Assembly (NCBI RefSeq): GCF_046036945.1
Contig: NZ_JBJQOQ010000013.1
Location: forward strand, 65,960-129,959
DNA length: 64,000 nucleotides
Direction of reading: 5' to 3'
Source of the DNA: Brevibacillus_C sp046036945
GTDB taxonomy: Bacteria > Bacillota > Bacilli > Brevibacillales > Brevibacillaceae
Below, piece by piece: positions 46,201 through 55,462 of the stretch. Numbering within the stretch: position 1 is the first letter of the stretch; each line of letters begins with the position of its first letter. Under the pieces are notes generated by a model. The model did not search any database. It saw only the letters and a program-made list of their open reading frames with translations, and was not told the DNA's origin. The position numbers were made by a program, and so were the translations under genes.

Positions 46201-46977
46201 TTATCGGATCAAACCGATCTTCTGCAATCCGTAGCTGATGCCCCCGTTGTTTACATGCCTTGTCGTCATGTCGGCAAACGATTTGACCTCTTCACGAGCG
46301 TTGCCCATTGCGATGCCCATCCCGACAAAATTCAGCATTTCCCGATCATTCAGCCCGTCGCCGAAAGCGACCGCATCGGCTGCAGAGAGTCCCAGATGGC
46401 TCAGCAGCGCCTCAATTCCTTTCGCCTTGGAGCCTCCCGCCGGCAAAACGTCCAATGCGAACGGATACCAACGGATAAACGAAACGTCGGGTACCATACC
46501 GGCATACCGGGATTCCTCGTGTTCCTGACAGTACAGGAAGGCCTGGTAGATGCTTTGGCCCTGCCAAAAATCAGTCTGACAGTCTGGCGGATCCAGGCTC
46601 AAATAGTGAAATGATTCGATCACCTGCGGATGCTGCTCGCTATTTGCGTAGCATTCGCTCTCACTTAAATAGACGAGCGGATGGCCGTGCTCCTTCGCGA
46701 TTTTTTCCAAACGGGACAAGCTCTCCTGCCTGAGGCTGTTGGCGTACACGACTTCCCCTTTGCAGACAACATAGGAACCGTTGAAGCTCACATAGGTGTC
46801 AATCTCCAGTTCCGAAGCGATGGATGCCAGATGATAGGGCGATCTGCCTGTGGCGATCGCCACCTGGATTCCCTGCTCTTTCAAGCGTCTGACCGCCTCC
46901 TTCGTATCTGCAGGAATCCGGTTCTCTTTGTTTAACAAGGTTCCGTCAATGTCAAAAAATACGATTTTGTACGACAT
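46201..46977 (-). CDS. Cof-type HAD hydrolase
   Basis: A 258-residue HAD phosphatase of the Cof/YkrA type (type IIB cap). Motif I FFDIDGTLL is at 6-14, motif II has ATGRS near 45, the conserved lysine is in GGSKAKG, and motif IV reads AFGDGLND. Such enzymes dephosphorylate sugar phosphates, pyridoxal phosphate or flavin phosphates. The start is ATG 46977 at the conserved N-terminus; the 79 extra residues of the longer frame overlap the divergent oxidase gene. Confidence 0.9.
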   Translation of the reverse strand: MSYKIVFFDIDGTLLNKENRIPADTKEAVRRLKEQGIQVAIATGRSPYHLASIASELEIDTYVSFNGSYVVCKGEVVYANSLRQESLSRLEKIAKEHGHPLVYLSESECYANSEQHPQVIESFHYLSLDPPDCQTDFWQGQSIYQAFLYCQEHEESRYAGMVPDVSFIRWYPFALDVLPAGGSKAKGIEALLSHLGLSAADAVAFGDGLNDREMLNFVGMGIAMGNAREEVKSFADMTTRHVNNGGISYGLQKIGLIR

Positions 46978-47141
46978 TGTCTCTCCCCCTCTCCCAAGCA
47001 TAATCTTACTCAATTCTCCCGACAAATAAAAGCCATCATCGACAGGTAACTGGACGAAACGGCTCCCTTGTTGGATAATTTCCCTAGGAGAGACTTTTTC
47101 GCCGATTCGGAAAAAACCAATTAGATAGGGAGTTGAAGTAC

Positions 47142-48290
47142 ATGAGCAAACACTACGACGTGATCGTTGTAGGAGCCGGATCAATGGGGATGGCCGCCGG
47201 TTATTTCCTGGCAAAACAGGGCAAAAGCACGCTGCTCATCGATGCGTACGACCCGCCGCACACGATGGGCAGCCATCACGGCGACACTCGGATCATCCGG
47301 CATGCCTACGGCGAAGGGGCGCAGTATGTTCCGCTCGTATTGAGAGCCCAGCAGCTGTGGAATGAACTGGAGCAGGAATCGGGAGAGTCGCTGTTCCAGC
47401 AGACGGGAGTGCTCTGCGCCGAAGAACCGGGGTGTACTTTTGTTCGCGGCGTCATCGCCAGCGCGCAGCAATACTCGCTGCCGATTGAAGTGCTGGACGC
47501 GGAAGAAATCCGCTACCGCTGGAAGGGCATCACCGTCCCGGATGGATTTACCGGTTGTTTTGAGCAGTCTTCAGGCGTGTTGTTCAGTGAAACATGCCTG
47601 TCGGCTTACCGCAAATTGGCTGTCCAGTACGGAGCCGAACTGCTCCCGTACACATCCGTGCAGCAAATTGAGCTTCATCCCGCCGGAGCGACCGTCCGCG
47701 CGAATGAAGCAGCATACCATGCCGATGCCCTGGTGCTCAGCGCCGGCGCCTGGATGAAGCAGATGCTCGATTCCCTGGACCTTGAGCTCGCCCTTCAGCC
47801 CACACGAAAAGCCGTCGCCTGGTTTGAAGCAGACGAAGCACTCTATAATCCAGAGGTTTTTCCCGCTTTTTCCTTCAACCTGCAGGGAGAAGACTACTAC
47901 GGTTTCCCCAGCTTTGCGGGGACGGGCTTGAAGATCGGGCGGCATGACGGAGGCCAGCAGACAGATCCGAATCAGGTCAATCGCGAATTCGGAGCCTATC
48001 CGGAAGACGAAGGAGATGTGCGCAGCTTCCTGCAAAGGTACATGCCGCAGGCTGCCGGCCGCTTGAAGCAGGGCAAGATCTGTCTCTACACGCTCACCCC
48101 CGACAGGGACTTTATCATTGACCGGCATCCGCTGTACCCGCACGTCGTGCTCACCGCCGGCTTCTCCGGACACGGGTTCAAATTCGCCAGCGCCGTCGGG
48201 GAGATCGCCAGCCAGCTGATTACCGCAGGAGAGACACCGTTGGATATTTCCATGTTTTCCGTAGGTCGGTTTGCCACGAGCAGGCCATGA
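47142..48290 (+). CDS. Monomeric sarcosine oxidase-type flavoprotein
   Basis: A 382-residue FAD amine oxidase of the MSOX/N-methyltryptophan oxidase family. The dinucleotide motif GAGSMG is at 11-16. Cys314 in KICLYTLTPD aligns with the cysteine that binds FAD covalently in MSOX, and Lys264 and His268 in GLKIGRHD fit its catalytic Lys/His pair. It oxidises sarcosine or other N-methyl amino acids with release of hydrogen peroxide. ATG 47142 follows AGGGAG by 9 bases. It stands alone, with a strong terminator behind it. Confidence 0.92.
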   Translation: MSKHYDVIVVGAGSMGMAAGYFLAKQGKSTLLIDAYDPPHTMGSHHGDTRIIRHAYGEGAQYVPLVLRAQQLWNELEQESGESLFQQTGVLCAEEPGCTFVRGVIASAQQYSLPIEVLDAEEIRYRWKGITVPDGFTGCFEQSSGVLFSETCLSAYRKLAVQYGAELLPYTSVQQIELHPAGATVRANEAAYHADALVLSAGAWMKQMLDSLDLELALQPTRKAVAWFEADEALYNPEVFPAFSFNLQGEDYYGFPSFAGTGLKIGRHDGGQQTDPNQVNREFGAYPEDEGDVRSFLQRYMPQAAGRLKQGKICLYTLTPDRDFIIDRHPLYPHVVLTAGFSGHGFKFASAVGEIASQLITAGETPLDISMFSVGRFATSRP

Positions 48291-48296
48291 GAGAAC

Positions 48297-48336
48297 AAAA
48301 AACCAAGGCACCGCCCCATGGCGCCTTGGTTTTTTG
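48297..48336. terminator. Bidirectional terminator
   Basis: AAAAAACCAAGGC pairs with GCCTTGGTTTTTT around a short loop, followed by GTTT on the plus strand. It ends the sarcosine oxidase gene and abuts the stop codon of the convergent CstB-like gene. Confidence 0.88.
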
Positions 48337-48337
48337 T

Positions 48338-49750
48338 TTACAATCCTTCCTTTTCCCACCGCAGGAAGCCGCCGGTCAGGTTTAACACCCGTCTGATGCC
48401 ATTCGCCTGCAATATGCTGGCGGCGATAGCCGAGCGCGCACCCGAGCGGCAGTGAAGCAATATCGGCTTGTCAGCCGGTATTTCGGCAATCCGGTCAGGA
48501 AGCGTCCCCAGCATGATGTGCCGGGCCTGGGGGATATGTCCTTCCTGCCATTCGCTCTCGTTTCGGACGTCGATGACGTGTACATCGTTCGCCCTGACCT
48601 GACCCGAGATCTCGGCAGGGGTGACCTCGCCATACGTCTCCAGCGGCAAGCCAGCTTCCTGGTACTTTCGGATGATGGCGGCATCGATATAGCCGGGCAC
48701 ATTGTCGATTCCGACAGCGCGCAAATCCCGCAGAATGTCCGGCAGACGGCCGGGATCCGCCAACAGGTAGAGCGGCCGCTCGTAATCGATCAGCCAGCCG
48801 GCCCAATTGGGAAAGGATTTATTGTAAGGGATGTTGATGGTGCCGGCGATGTGTCCTTTGGCAAAATGGCTGCTGGCCCGCGTATCGAGGATGGCTTCTC
48901 CTCTCCTGAGCAGCGCTTCCACCGCCCGCGGAGCACACTCCACCTCATCCGGGACAGGCAAGCTTGAAAGCAGTGCCGGGCCTGCCTTATTCACCTGTTT
49001 CATCCTCGCAAAGTACTTCGGAGGCTCCGGCTGTCCCGCCAGCAAGGCGCTTTCAAAAGAATCCTCATCGGTACAGGACAGCGCCCAATTAAACATCTTT
49101 TCGTAGCCTACGGTCGTGGAAGGCACCGCTCCCAGCGCTTTGCCGCAGGCGCTCCCCGCGCCATGGGCAGGCCACACCTGCAGATAATCGGGCAGTTCTT
49201 TAAACCGCTGCAGCGACGCGTACATCTGCCTGGCTCCGGCCCTGGAAGCCCCTGCAACGCCTACGGCCCGCTCCAGCAAATCAGGCCGCCCCACGTCGCC
49301 GACAAAGACAAAATCCCCGGTAAAGATCCCCATGGGCCGATCAGCCCCGCCTCCGCGGTCTGTCACGACAAGCGAAATGCTCTCCGGCGTATGCCCGGGA
49401 GTATGCATCACCTCAAACGATATTTTACCGATCCGAAAGAGGTTGCCGTCCCGCAGCAGCCGGTGCTTCTCCCCGTCAGCGTACAGGTACTGCCACTCGC
49501 TTCCCCCTTCGTTCGAAAGGTACAGGACTGCCCCGTGCACTTCCATCAACTCGCGTGCCCCGGAAACAAAATCGGCATGAATATGGGTTTCCGCAGCAGC
49601 CACAACCCGCAGGCCCTCCGCTTTGGCGACTGCGAGATACGGGGCAACATCACGGGACGGGTCGATGACGATCGCCTCGCCCGTCGCCTGACAGCCGATC
49701 AAATACGAGGCGTGAGCCAATTTTTCGTCGTAAACATAGCGCAGCAACAT
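48338..49750 (-). CDS. CstB-like persulfide dioxygenase-rhodanese fusion
   Basis: A 470-residue three-domain protein. Residues about 1-235 are a metallo-beta-lactamase fold persulfide dioxygenase with THIHADF and HTPGHTPES, GDFVFVGDVGRPDL and WPAHGAGSACGK. A first rhodanese (about 255-355) lacks the active cysteine (LLADPGRL). A second rhodanese (about 365-470) has it in LLHCRSGARS. This matches CstB, which converts persulfides to thiosulfate in sulfide detoxification. ATG 49750 follows GGGGAGG. The usual CstR/CsoR repressor and sulfide:quinone reductase genes are not adjacent. Confidence 0.92.
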   Translation of the reverse strand: MLLRYVYDEKLAHASYLIGCQATGEAIVIDPSRDVAPYLAVAKAEGLRVVAAAETHIHADFVSGARELMEVHGAVLYLSNEGGSEWQYLYADGEKHRLLRDGNLFRIGKISFEVMHTPGHTPESISLVVTDRGGGADRPMGIFTGDFVFVGDVGRPDLLERAVGVAGASRAGARQMYASLQRFKELPDYLQVWPAHGAGSACGKALGAVPSTTVGYEKMFNWALSCTDEDSFESALLAGQPEPPKYFARMKQVNKAGPALLSSLPVPDEVECAPRAVEALLRRGEAILDTRASSHFAKGHIAGTINIPYNKSFPNWAGWLIDYERPLYLLADPGRLPDILRDLRAVGIDNVPGYIDAAIIRKYQEAGLPLETYGEVTPAEISGQVRANDVHVIDVRNESEWQEGHIPQARHIMLGTLPDRIAEIPADKPILLHCRSGARSAIAASILQANGIRRVLNLTGGFLRWEKEGL

Positions 49751-49843
49751 GAAAACTTCCTCCCCGCCATACACTTTTACTCCTAACTTACGGTGCGGGG
49801 TATTCCATCAGTACACTATTTTCCAGCCAGCTTAGATCCATTT

Positions 49844-50518
49844 TCAGATATGGGGAATCTGCCAGTCGATCGGCGAGCTCCCGATTTTTTGCAAAAAGCG
49901 ATTGGCCGCAGAAAAGGGCTTGCTGCCGAAAAACCCTTTGCGGGCCGAAAACGGGCTGGGATGGGCCGATGACAAGATACAGTGCCGGTTTTCATCGATC
50001 AACGGCCGCTTTACCTGGGCATGGTTGCCCCAAAGCATAAACACCGCCGGCTTTTCGCGGCGATTGACGAGCTGGATGATCTGGTCGGTCAGGTTCTCCC
50101 AGCCTTTTCCTTTATGGGAATTGGGGCTGCCTGCCCGCACGGTCAGTACGGTGTTCAACAACAGTACGCCCTGCTCGGCCCACTTTACCAGATAGCCGTT
50201 ATTCGGGATGTAACACCCCAGATCGTCCTGCAGTTCCTTGTAGATATTTTTCAGGGAAGGAGGGATTTTCGCTCCCGGTTTGACAGAGAAGCTGAGTCCG
50301 TGAGCTTGTCCGGGCCCGTGGTACGGATCTTGTCCCAAAATCACGACCTTGGTATCGGCATAGGAAGTCAGCCTTAAGGCTGAAAAGAGATCGTCCCGTT
50401 CAGGATAAACGACCTCCTGGCGATATTGCTCATCTAAAAACTGCTGCAGCCGGACGTAGTATTCCGCTTGAAAATCCGCTTCCAGCAAGCTCTCCCAATC
50501 ATTCTCCAATCTTGTCAT
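49844..50518 (-). CDS. ung: Uracil-DNA glycosylase, family 1
   Basis: A 224-residue base-excision repair enzyme. Motif A GQDPYHGPGQAHGLSFS with the water-activating aspartate and motif B HPSPFSARKGFFG are complete; LLLNTVLTVR lies between them. Length is normal. The start is uncertain: ATG 50518 has only a weak site, and GTG 50533 lies too close to GATGGAG. It is downstream of no clear operon partner and faces the efflux operon divergently. Confidence 0.95.
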   Translation of the reverse strand: MTRLENDWESLLEADFQAEYYVRLQQFLDEQYRQEVVYPERDDLFSALRLTSYADTKVVILGQDPYHGPGQAHGLSFSVKPGAKIPPSLKNIYKELQDDLGCYIPNNGYLVKWAEQGVLLLNTVLTVRAGSPNSHKGKGWENLTDQIIQLVNRREKPAVFMLWGNHAQVKRPLIDENRHCILSSAHPSPFSARKGFFGSKPFSAANRFLQKIGSSPIDWQIPHI

Positions 50519-50657
50519 CTCTCGTTTACACACTCCATCTCACATTATTGGCGCACTGCACTATTCTGATTGTACCTGAGTTTGGACGAGTTTCGGCGCA
50601 TTTTTGGAAAAAACCGCAGAAGTGATACGGCCCGCAGATCCCCTTGTAAAAATCTGC

Positions 50658-50685
50658 TTGCAAAAAAACAGCTGCATCATATAAT
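50658..50685 (+). promoter_or_regulatory. Promoter of the efflux operon
   Basis: TTGCAA (50658-50663) and a perfect TATAAT (50680-50685) are 16 bases apart. The expected transcription start is near 50692, directly before the palindrome at 50700. Confidence 0.8.
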
Positions 50686-50699
50686 AGGAATCATAAATG

Positions 50700-50713
50700 A
50701 GTGAGTACTCACT
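50700..50713. promoter_or_regulatory. Palindromic operator, probably for the operon's TetR-type regulator
   Basis: AGTGAGTACTCACT is a perfect 14-bp palindrome placed about 8-21 bases after the predicted transcription start. Palindromes with TGAGT/ACTCA half-sites are common operators of TetR-family proteins, and a TetR-type gene closes the same operon. Binding is inferred. Confidence 0.75.
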
Positions 50714-50741
50714 TCTGAAAAATTACAAGGAGGGAATTCCC

Positions 50742-51926
50742 ATGTTCTCCCGCAGTCTTCCCATCATTACGCTGCTCTCTTTCCTGCTGGTCACTGGCTG
50801 TTCGCCAGACAGCGACTGGGCGATGTCGGGCACTATCGAGGCGGACGAACTCCCGATCGCAGCGGAAACAGGCGGAAAAGTCATTACGCTGCTAACGGAT
50901 GAAGGCGCTCCGGTTAAACAGGGCCAGATCGTCGCCAAAATCGATGACAGCACCTTGCGTCTGCAGGTAGATGAGGCCAGAGCCTACCTGGATCAGGCTG
51001 CCGCCAAGCTGGAAGAAGCCAAGGCTGGCACGCGCGACCAAAGCCTGCGCCAGGGAGCGGCGCAGGTGCAGCAAGCCGAAGCAAATGTCGCCCAGACGCA
51101 GGCCCGATCGCGCCAGGCGAAGGCCAATTACCAGCGGGCAGAGGAACAGCTGCAGCAGGCGACGGCCCAGTTGGAAGGTGCAAAACGGTCCCTTGCCTAC
51201 CAGCAGGCCAGGCAGGACGAGATCACCCGGCTGTATCAGGATGGAGCGGTCACGAAGCGAGATTACGAAGCACAGCAGGAAGCGGTCAGCCAGGCCCGGA
51301 CACAGGTGGAACAGCTGACGGCCCAGGTATCGGCGGCCCGGTCCCAGGCCGACAGCGCTAAAAGCGAGATGGATGCGGCCCAGGCACAGATCGGAATGGC
51401 CCGGTCGCAAGCCAGTGACGCCGCAGCCAGGCTGGATTTGCTGCAGGAAGGAAGCACCAGCTACACCTTAAAGGCGCTGCTCGCAGCTGAGACCCAAGCC
51501 AGAGCGAGGCTTGGAATCGCCGAATTGCAGGCAGAGCAGGCAAACATTGCTGCCCCGCACGACGGTGTCATCCTGCGCAGGAACGTTTCCCAAGGTGAAG
51601 TGGTGAAGCCGGGATCCGCCCTGTTTACGATGATGAAAAACGACAGCCTCAAGCTGAAGGTCTACATTCCCGAAGCGGATCTCGGGAAGCTAAAGGCAGG
51701 CCAGCCGGTTGAAGTCGCTGTCGATGCTTACCCTGGCGAGCGGTTTGGCGGCACTATCAGCTTCATCTCCGACAAGGCGGAATTTACCCCGAAGCACATC
51801 GAGACGCGAGACGAGCGCACCAAGATGGTATTCGCCGTTACCATCACGTTAAAAGACGGACTGGATCGGTTAAAGCCTGGCATGCCGGCAGACGTCTTCC
51901 TTACCGAAGGAGGGCGGGAAAAATGA
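50742..51926 (+). CDS. HlyD-family adaptor lipoprotein (YbhG-like)
   Basis: A 394-residue adaptor. The signal peptide ends with lipobox VTGC (Cys20). The split lipoyl domain is formed by ETGGKVITLLTDEGAPVKQG and AAPHDGVILRRNVSQGEV, with a long Ala/Gln-rich coiled coil (about 75-255) between. The beta-barrel and the C-terminal VEVAVDAYPGERF follow. ATG 50742 follows AAGGAGG; an upstream frame starting at 50697 lies on the operator. It overlaps the ATPase gene by 4 bases (ATGA). The layout recalls E. coli ybhGFSR. Confidence 0.9.
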   Translation: MFSRSLPIITLLSFLLVTGCSPDSDWAMSGTIEADELPIAAETGGKVITLLTDEGAPVKQGQIVAKIDDSTLRLQVDEARAYLDQAAAKLEEAKAGTRDQSLRQGAAQVQQAEANVAQTQARSRQAKANYQRAEEQLQQATAQLEGAKRSLAYQQARQDEITRLYQDGAVTKRDYEAQQEAVSQARTQVEQLTAQVSAARSQADSAKSEMDAAQAQIGMARSQASDAAARLDLLQEGSTSYTLKALLAAETQARARLGIAELQAEQANIAAPHDGVILRRNVSQGEVVKPGSALFTMMKNDSLKLKVYIPEADLGKLKAGQPVEVAVDAYPGERFGGTISFISDKAEFTPKHIETRDERTKMVFAVTITLKDGLDRLKPGMPADVFLTEGGREK

Positions 51927-52690
51927 GTTTCGCTATCCAGTGCCAAAATTTGACTAAAAAGTTCCATAACCGCATTGCCGTCAACGATTTAACCCTTTCC
52001 ATAAAAAAAGGCTCGATCTACGGCTTTCTCGGTCCCAACGGCTCCGGAAAATCGACGACGATCCGGATGCTCTGCGGCCTCTTGGTCCCCACCTCCGGCT
52101 CGGGTACCGTCCTGGGCTTCGATGTCACGAAGGAAAGCGAGTCCATCAAGCAGCGGATCGGGTATATGTCGCAGAAATTCAGCCTCTACGAAGACTTGAC
52201 GGTAGCGGAAAACCTGCAGTTTTACGCAGGTGTTTACGGAATCACAGGCCGGGAATTAAAGCAGCGCCAGGCCGGTTTGATCGAAATGGCCGGGCTGACA
52301 GGCCGGGAAAAGCAGCTTGCCGGCTCGCTTTCCGGCGGCTGGAAGCAGCGCCTCGCCCTCTCCTGTGCCCTGCTTCACCGCCCGGAACTGCTCATCCTGG
52401 ATGAACCGACCGCCGGAGTCGATCCCGTCTCGCGCCGAATCTTTTGGGATGTGATCCACGAGCTGGCCAGGGATGGGATTACGATCCTCGTTACCACCCA
52501 CTACATGGATGAAGCAGAGACCTGTGATGAAATCGGCTTTATCTTTTTTGGCAATCTGCTGACCCACGGAACGCCGAGCGCGCTCATTGCCGAGATGAAC
52601 GCAGACAACCTGGAAGATGTGTTCATCACGCTGGTGCAGCAGCAGGAAACGGTCCAAGCGGAGCTGGGTCAAAAGGCGGGATCAAAATGA
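51923..52690 (+). CDS. ABC-2 exporter ATPase (YbhF/CcmA type)
   Basis: A 255-residue ATPase with Walker A GPNGSGKS (near 37), Q-loop in YMSQKFSLYEDLTV, signature SLSGGWKQR, Walker B LLILDEPTAGVDP and switch histidine TTHYMDEAE. These features place it in the drug-exporter ATPase group used with ABC-2 permeases. It is single-domain, unlike the fused double YbhF of E. coli. It overlaps both neighbours by 4 bases, so the three genes are translationally coupled. Confidence 0.93.
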   Translation: MSFAIQCQNLTKKFHNRIAVNDLTLSIKKGSIYGFLGPNGSGKSTTIRMLCGLLVPTSGSGTVLGFDVTKESESIKQRIGYMSQKFSLYEDLTVAENLQFYAGVYGITGRELKQRQAGLIEMAGLTGREKQLAGSLSGGWKQRLALSCALLHRPELLILDEPTAGVDPVSRRIFWDVIHELARDGITILVTTHYMDEAETCDEIGFIFFGNLLTHGTPSALIAEMNADNLEDVFITLVQQQETVQAELGQKAGSK

Positions 52691-53826
52691 AGCACTTCAG
52701 CCTCTCCCGCTACCGGGCCATCGTCAAGAAAGAGATGATCCAGATCAAGCGTGACAGACCCAGCATGGCCATCGCGCTTGTCCTTCCGTTTATGATGCTG
52801 TTTTTGTTCGGCTATGCGATCAACACGGATGTCGACGAGATTGCCACCTCGGTTTGGGACCAGAGCCAGACGGCCCAAAGCCGTGAGCTCGTCGCCAATT
52901 TTACCAATACGGAAATCTTTCAGGCCGTTTCCTACGTAAGCAGTTACGCGGAATTGGAAAAGCTGATTGACAGCGGCAGCGTCCACGTAGGCCTGGTCAT
53001 CCCGCCCGATTACGCCAAACAGCTTGACAGAGGCGAACCGGCCGCCGTCCAGCTCTTGATCGACGGTTCCGACCCGAATATCGCCAGAACAGCCTCTGCC
53101 AACGCGCAGCTGATCGTCCAGCAAAAAGCGATGGCCATCCAGGAGAAAAACCTGCAAAAGGAAGGCTTCGGGAAGCTGGAACAGCCGCTGCAGGCCGAGG
53201 CGCGGATCCTGTTCAATCCGAATATGAAAAGCATCGTCTTTAACATCCCGGGGCTGATCGGTTTGATCATGCAGAATGTCACGATGATTCTGACAGCCTT
53301 CTCGCTGGTCAGGGAAAAAGAGCGGGGAACGATGGAGCAGCTGAACGTCACGCCGATTCGCCCGATCGAACTCTTGACGGGAAAAATAACACCCTACGTC
53401 TTTATCGGTTCGTTTTCCTTTTCCATCGTCCTCTTGTTTGGGACTCTCTGGTTCGGGGTGCCGATCAAGGGCAGCTTGCCGCTGTTGTTCGCCCTGTCCG
53501 TCCTGTTTTTGATCACGACGCTGACGCTTGGCATCTTCATCTCGACCGTGGCCAGGACACAACTGCAGGCGATGCAGGTCTCCTTTGCCTTGATCCTGCC
53601 GAGCGTGCTGTTGTCCGGCTTCATGTTCCCGCGCGAAACGATGCCGCTCGTGATAAAATGGTTGGGTGGGCTTGTTCCGCTCACGTATTTTTTGGAAATT
53701 TTACGCGGTATTTTTCTGAAAGGTGTCGGCCTCGACGCGCTTTGGAAGGATACTTTGGGCATGGTGATCTTTTCCTGTCTGATCATTACAGTCGCCATAC
53801 TGCGTTTCCGCAAGCAGTTGGATTAG
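52687..53826 (+). CDS. ABC-2 type permease (YbhS/YbhR-like)
   Basis: A 379-residue permease. One N-terminal helix (about 25-45) is followed by a large extracellular domain (about 46-175) and five C-terminal helices with LVREKERGTMEQLNVTPIRP before the second helix and FMFPRETMPLVIKWLGGLVPLTYFLEILR (conserved R, P and Y) near the end. Only one permease gene is present, so a homodimer is expected. It overlaps the ATPase gene by 4 bases. Confidence 0.92.
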   Translation: MKHFSLSRYRAIVKKEMIQIKRDRPSMAIALVLPFMMLFLFGYAINTDVDEIATSVWDQSQTAQSRELVANFTNTEIFQAVSYVSSYAELEKLIDSGSVHVGLVIPPDYAKQLDRGEPAAVQLLIDGSDPNIARTASANAQLIVQQKAMAIQEKNLQKEGFGKLEQPLQAEARILFNPNMKSIVFNIPGLIGLIMQNVTMILTAFSLVREKERGTMEQLNVTPIRPIELLTGKITPYVFIGSFSFSIVLLFGTLWFGVPIKGSLPLLFALSVLFLITTLTLGIFISTVARTQLQAMQVSFALILPSVLLSGFMFPRETMPLVIKWLGGLVPLTYFLEILRGIFLKGVGLDALWKDTLGMVIFSCLIITVAILRFRKQLD

Positions 53827-53848
53827 AAAGGAAGGAACGAAAAGAGCG

Positions 53849-54532
53849 ATGAACGAGAGCGGTTTTGAAGAAGTCCTGCAGACATTTCTTGAGGAGATCA
53901 AGCGGGAAGACAAGATGACGGAAAAACAGCGCAGAATCCTGGAGGCGTCGATCAAGCTTTTTGCCGAAAAGGGCTTTCACGCCAGTTCGACAAGCGAAAT
54001 TGCCAAAGAAGCAGGCGTGGCCGAAGGAACCATCTTCCGGCACTATAAATCGAAAAAGGATATTCTCATTGCCGTAGTTGCCCCCGCCATCACCAAAATA
54101 GCCGTCCCCTATATCCTAAAGGACGTCCGAAAGATCCTCGCCGACAACAACGACAGGTCGTTTGCCGACGTATTGGCTCGGCTCTACAAAAACCGGCTGG
54201 AGTTGATCGCGGCCAATGAAAAGCACTTTCGCATCCTGCTTCAGGAGGCCTTTTTCCACGAAGAGCTGCGCCAGGCCCTGCTGTACACGGTCGCTACGGA
54301 GATGAAACAGCTCGCCAGTCAGTTCGTCCTTCAGAGGATCGATGCCGGCGAGCTGCGGCCGCTGCCGCCTGAAGTCATCTTCCGCGTGATCTTTTCCTTG
54401 ATATTGGGGCTTGTTACCTTCAAATACACGGTCGGCCAGGAAGAATACCGCATGCTGGATGAAGACGAGCAGGTCGCGTTGACGATGGATATTTTGATGA
54501 ACGGAATAGCCAGGCGGCCAGAGCACGAGTGA
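53849..54532 (+). CDS. TetR/AcrR-family regulator of the efflux operon
   Basis: A 227-residue regulator. The HTH domain (about 27-75) includes ILEASIKLFAEKGF and SEIAKEAGVAEGTIFRHY; the rest is a helical ligand domain. It has an unusual 22-residue acidic, amphipathic extension before the normal TetR start; ATG 53915 is an alternative start that would remove it. It lies 22 bases after the permease gene, the last gene of the operon, and most likely represses the promoter at 50658 through the palindrome at 50700, making a feedback loop. Confidence 0.9.
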   Translation: MNESGFEEVLQTFLEEIKREDKMTEKQRRILEASIKLFAEKGFHASSTSEIAKEAGVAEGTIFRHYKSKKDILIAVVAPAITKIAVPYILKDVRKILADNNDRSFADVLARLYKNRLELIAANEKHFRILLQEAFFHEELRQALLYTVATEMKQLASQFVLQRIDAGELRPLPPEVIFRVIFSLILGLVTFKYTVGQEEYRMLDEDEQVALTMDILMNGIARRPEHE

Positions 54533-54559
54533 TCCGGCCATCCCGTCCGGCCGGATCAC
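54529..54559. terminator. Hairpin spanning two convergent stop codons
   Basis: An 11-bp stem GTGATCCGGCC/GGCCGGATCAC includes the end of the TetR-type gene on one arm and the end of the htpX-like gene on the other. No T tail is present, so termination strength is doubtful. Confidence 0.5.
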
Positions 54560-55443
54560 CCGGCGTACTCTTCCAGTCTGCGAATGCGGTCATCCAGATC
54601 GGGATGGCTGGCAAACAGGCCGAGGAAACCGCTCTTTTTGCCGTTGATCTTGAGCGCTGCGACCGATTGCTGGTCGGTATCGATCAATTGAACCGTCGAT
54701 TTAAGCGAGCGCAGCGCATGGATCATCTGCTCCCGTCCGGCCAGGCGAGCGCCGCCGGCGTCCGCACGGTATTCGCGGTAGCGCGAGTAGGCCATCACCA
54801 GAATGCTGCCCAGGATGGAAAACAGGATATCGAAGACAATCACCGCGATAAAATGCACCAAGGGCGCAGTCTCCTCCCGTACAAAGCGAGAGGCGACAAG
54901 TGCGCATATACGCGACAGGAAGACGACAAAGGTGTTGATGACTCCTTGCAGCAGGGTCATCGTCACCATGTCCCCATTGGCGATATGCGCCACTTCATGA
55001 GCGATAACCCCGCGAATCGCACTGTCATCCAGCCGCTCCAGCAGCCCATGTGATACAGCTACCAGTGAACGGTTTCTGGTCGGGCCGGTCGCAAATGCAT
55101 TTACCTCAGGCGAGTTGTAGATGCCCACCTCCGGCATGACGCGAAGTCCTGCCTGACGGGACAGACGATGGACCTCTTCCACGAGCTCACGCTCTGGCGA
55201 ATGCAAATAACCGTTGGTTTTGAGCACGCGGACACCCAGCATCCACTTTGCCATCGACCTGGAGAGTGCCAGGGAGATGAGCGCCCCGGTAAATCCAACC
55301 ACTGCGCTAAAGACGAGCAATGCCCTGTAATCAATGCCCTTCGCGGTGATATAGCCGCGCACCCCAAGCAAGCTGGTCACGATGCCGATCGTAACAATGA
55401 CGAGAATGTTGACCAGCACAAATAAACTGATCCTCTTCAGCAT
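54556..55443 (-). CDS. htpX: HtpX-like membrane zinc metalloprotease
   Basis: A 295-residue M48B protease. Two N-terminal helices (about 6-28 and 41-62) are followed by the zinc site HEVAHIANGD (HExxH) near 148 and the third ligand glutamate in YREYRADAGGARLAG, with two more helices between. PEVNAFATGP is the conserved pre-catalytic loop. It degrades misfolded membrane proteins together with FtsH in other bacteria. The C-terminus ends SHPDLDDRIRRLE, as in the family. Confidence 0.93.
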   Translation of the reverse strand: MLKRISLFVLVNILVIVTIGIVTSLLGVRGYITAKGIDYRALLVFSAVVGFTGALISLALSRSMAKWMLGVRVLKTNGYLHSPERELVEEVHRLSRQAGLRVMPEVGIYNSPEVNAFATGPTRNRSLVAVSHGLLERLDDSAIRGVIAHEVAHIANGDMVTMTLLQGVINTFVVFLSRICALVASRFVREETAPLVHFIAVIVFDILFSILGSILVMAYSRYREYRADAGGARLAGREQMIHALRSLKSTVQLIDTDQQSVAALKINGKKSGFLGLFASHPDLDDRIRRLEEYAG

Positions 55444-55462
55444 GCCAGTCTCCTTTCGTTTC

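Noticed and set aside
50697..50741. Upstream start for the HlyD-type adaptor at 50697
   Set aside because: It would lie on the operator and place extra residues before the signal peptide and lipobox; ATG 50742 has a strong ribosome site.
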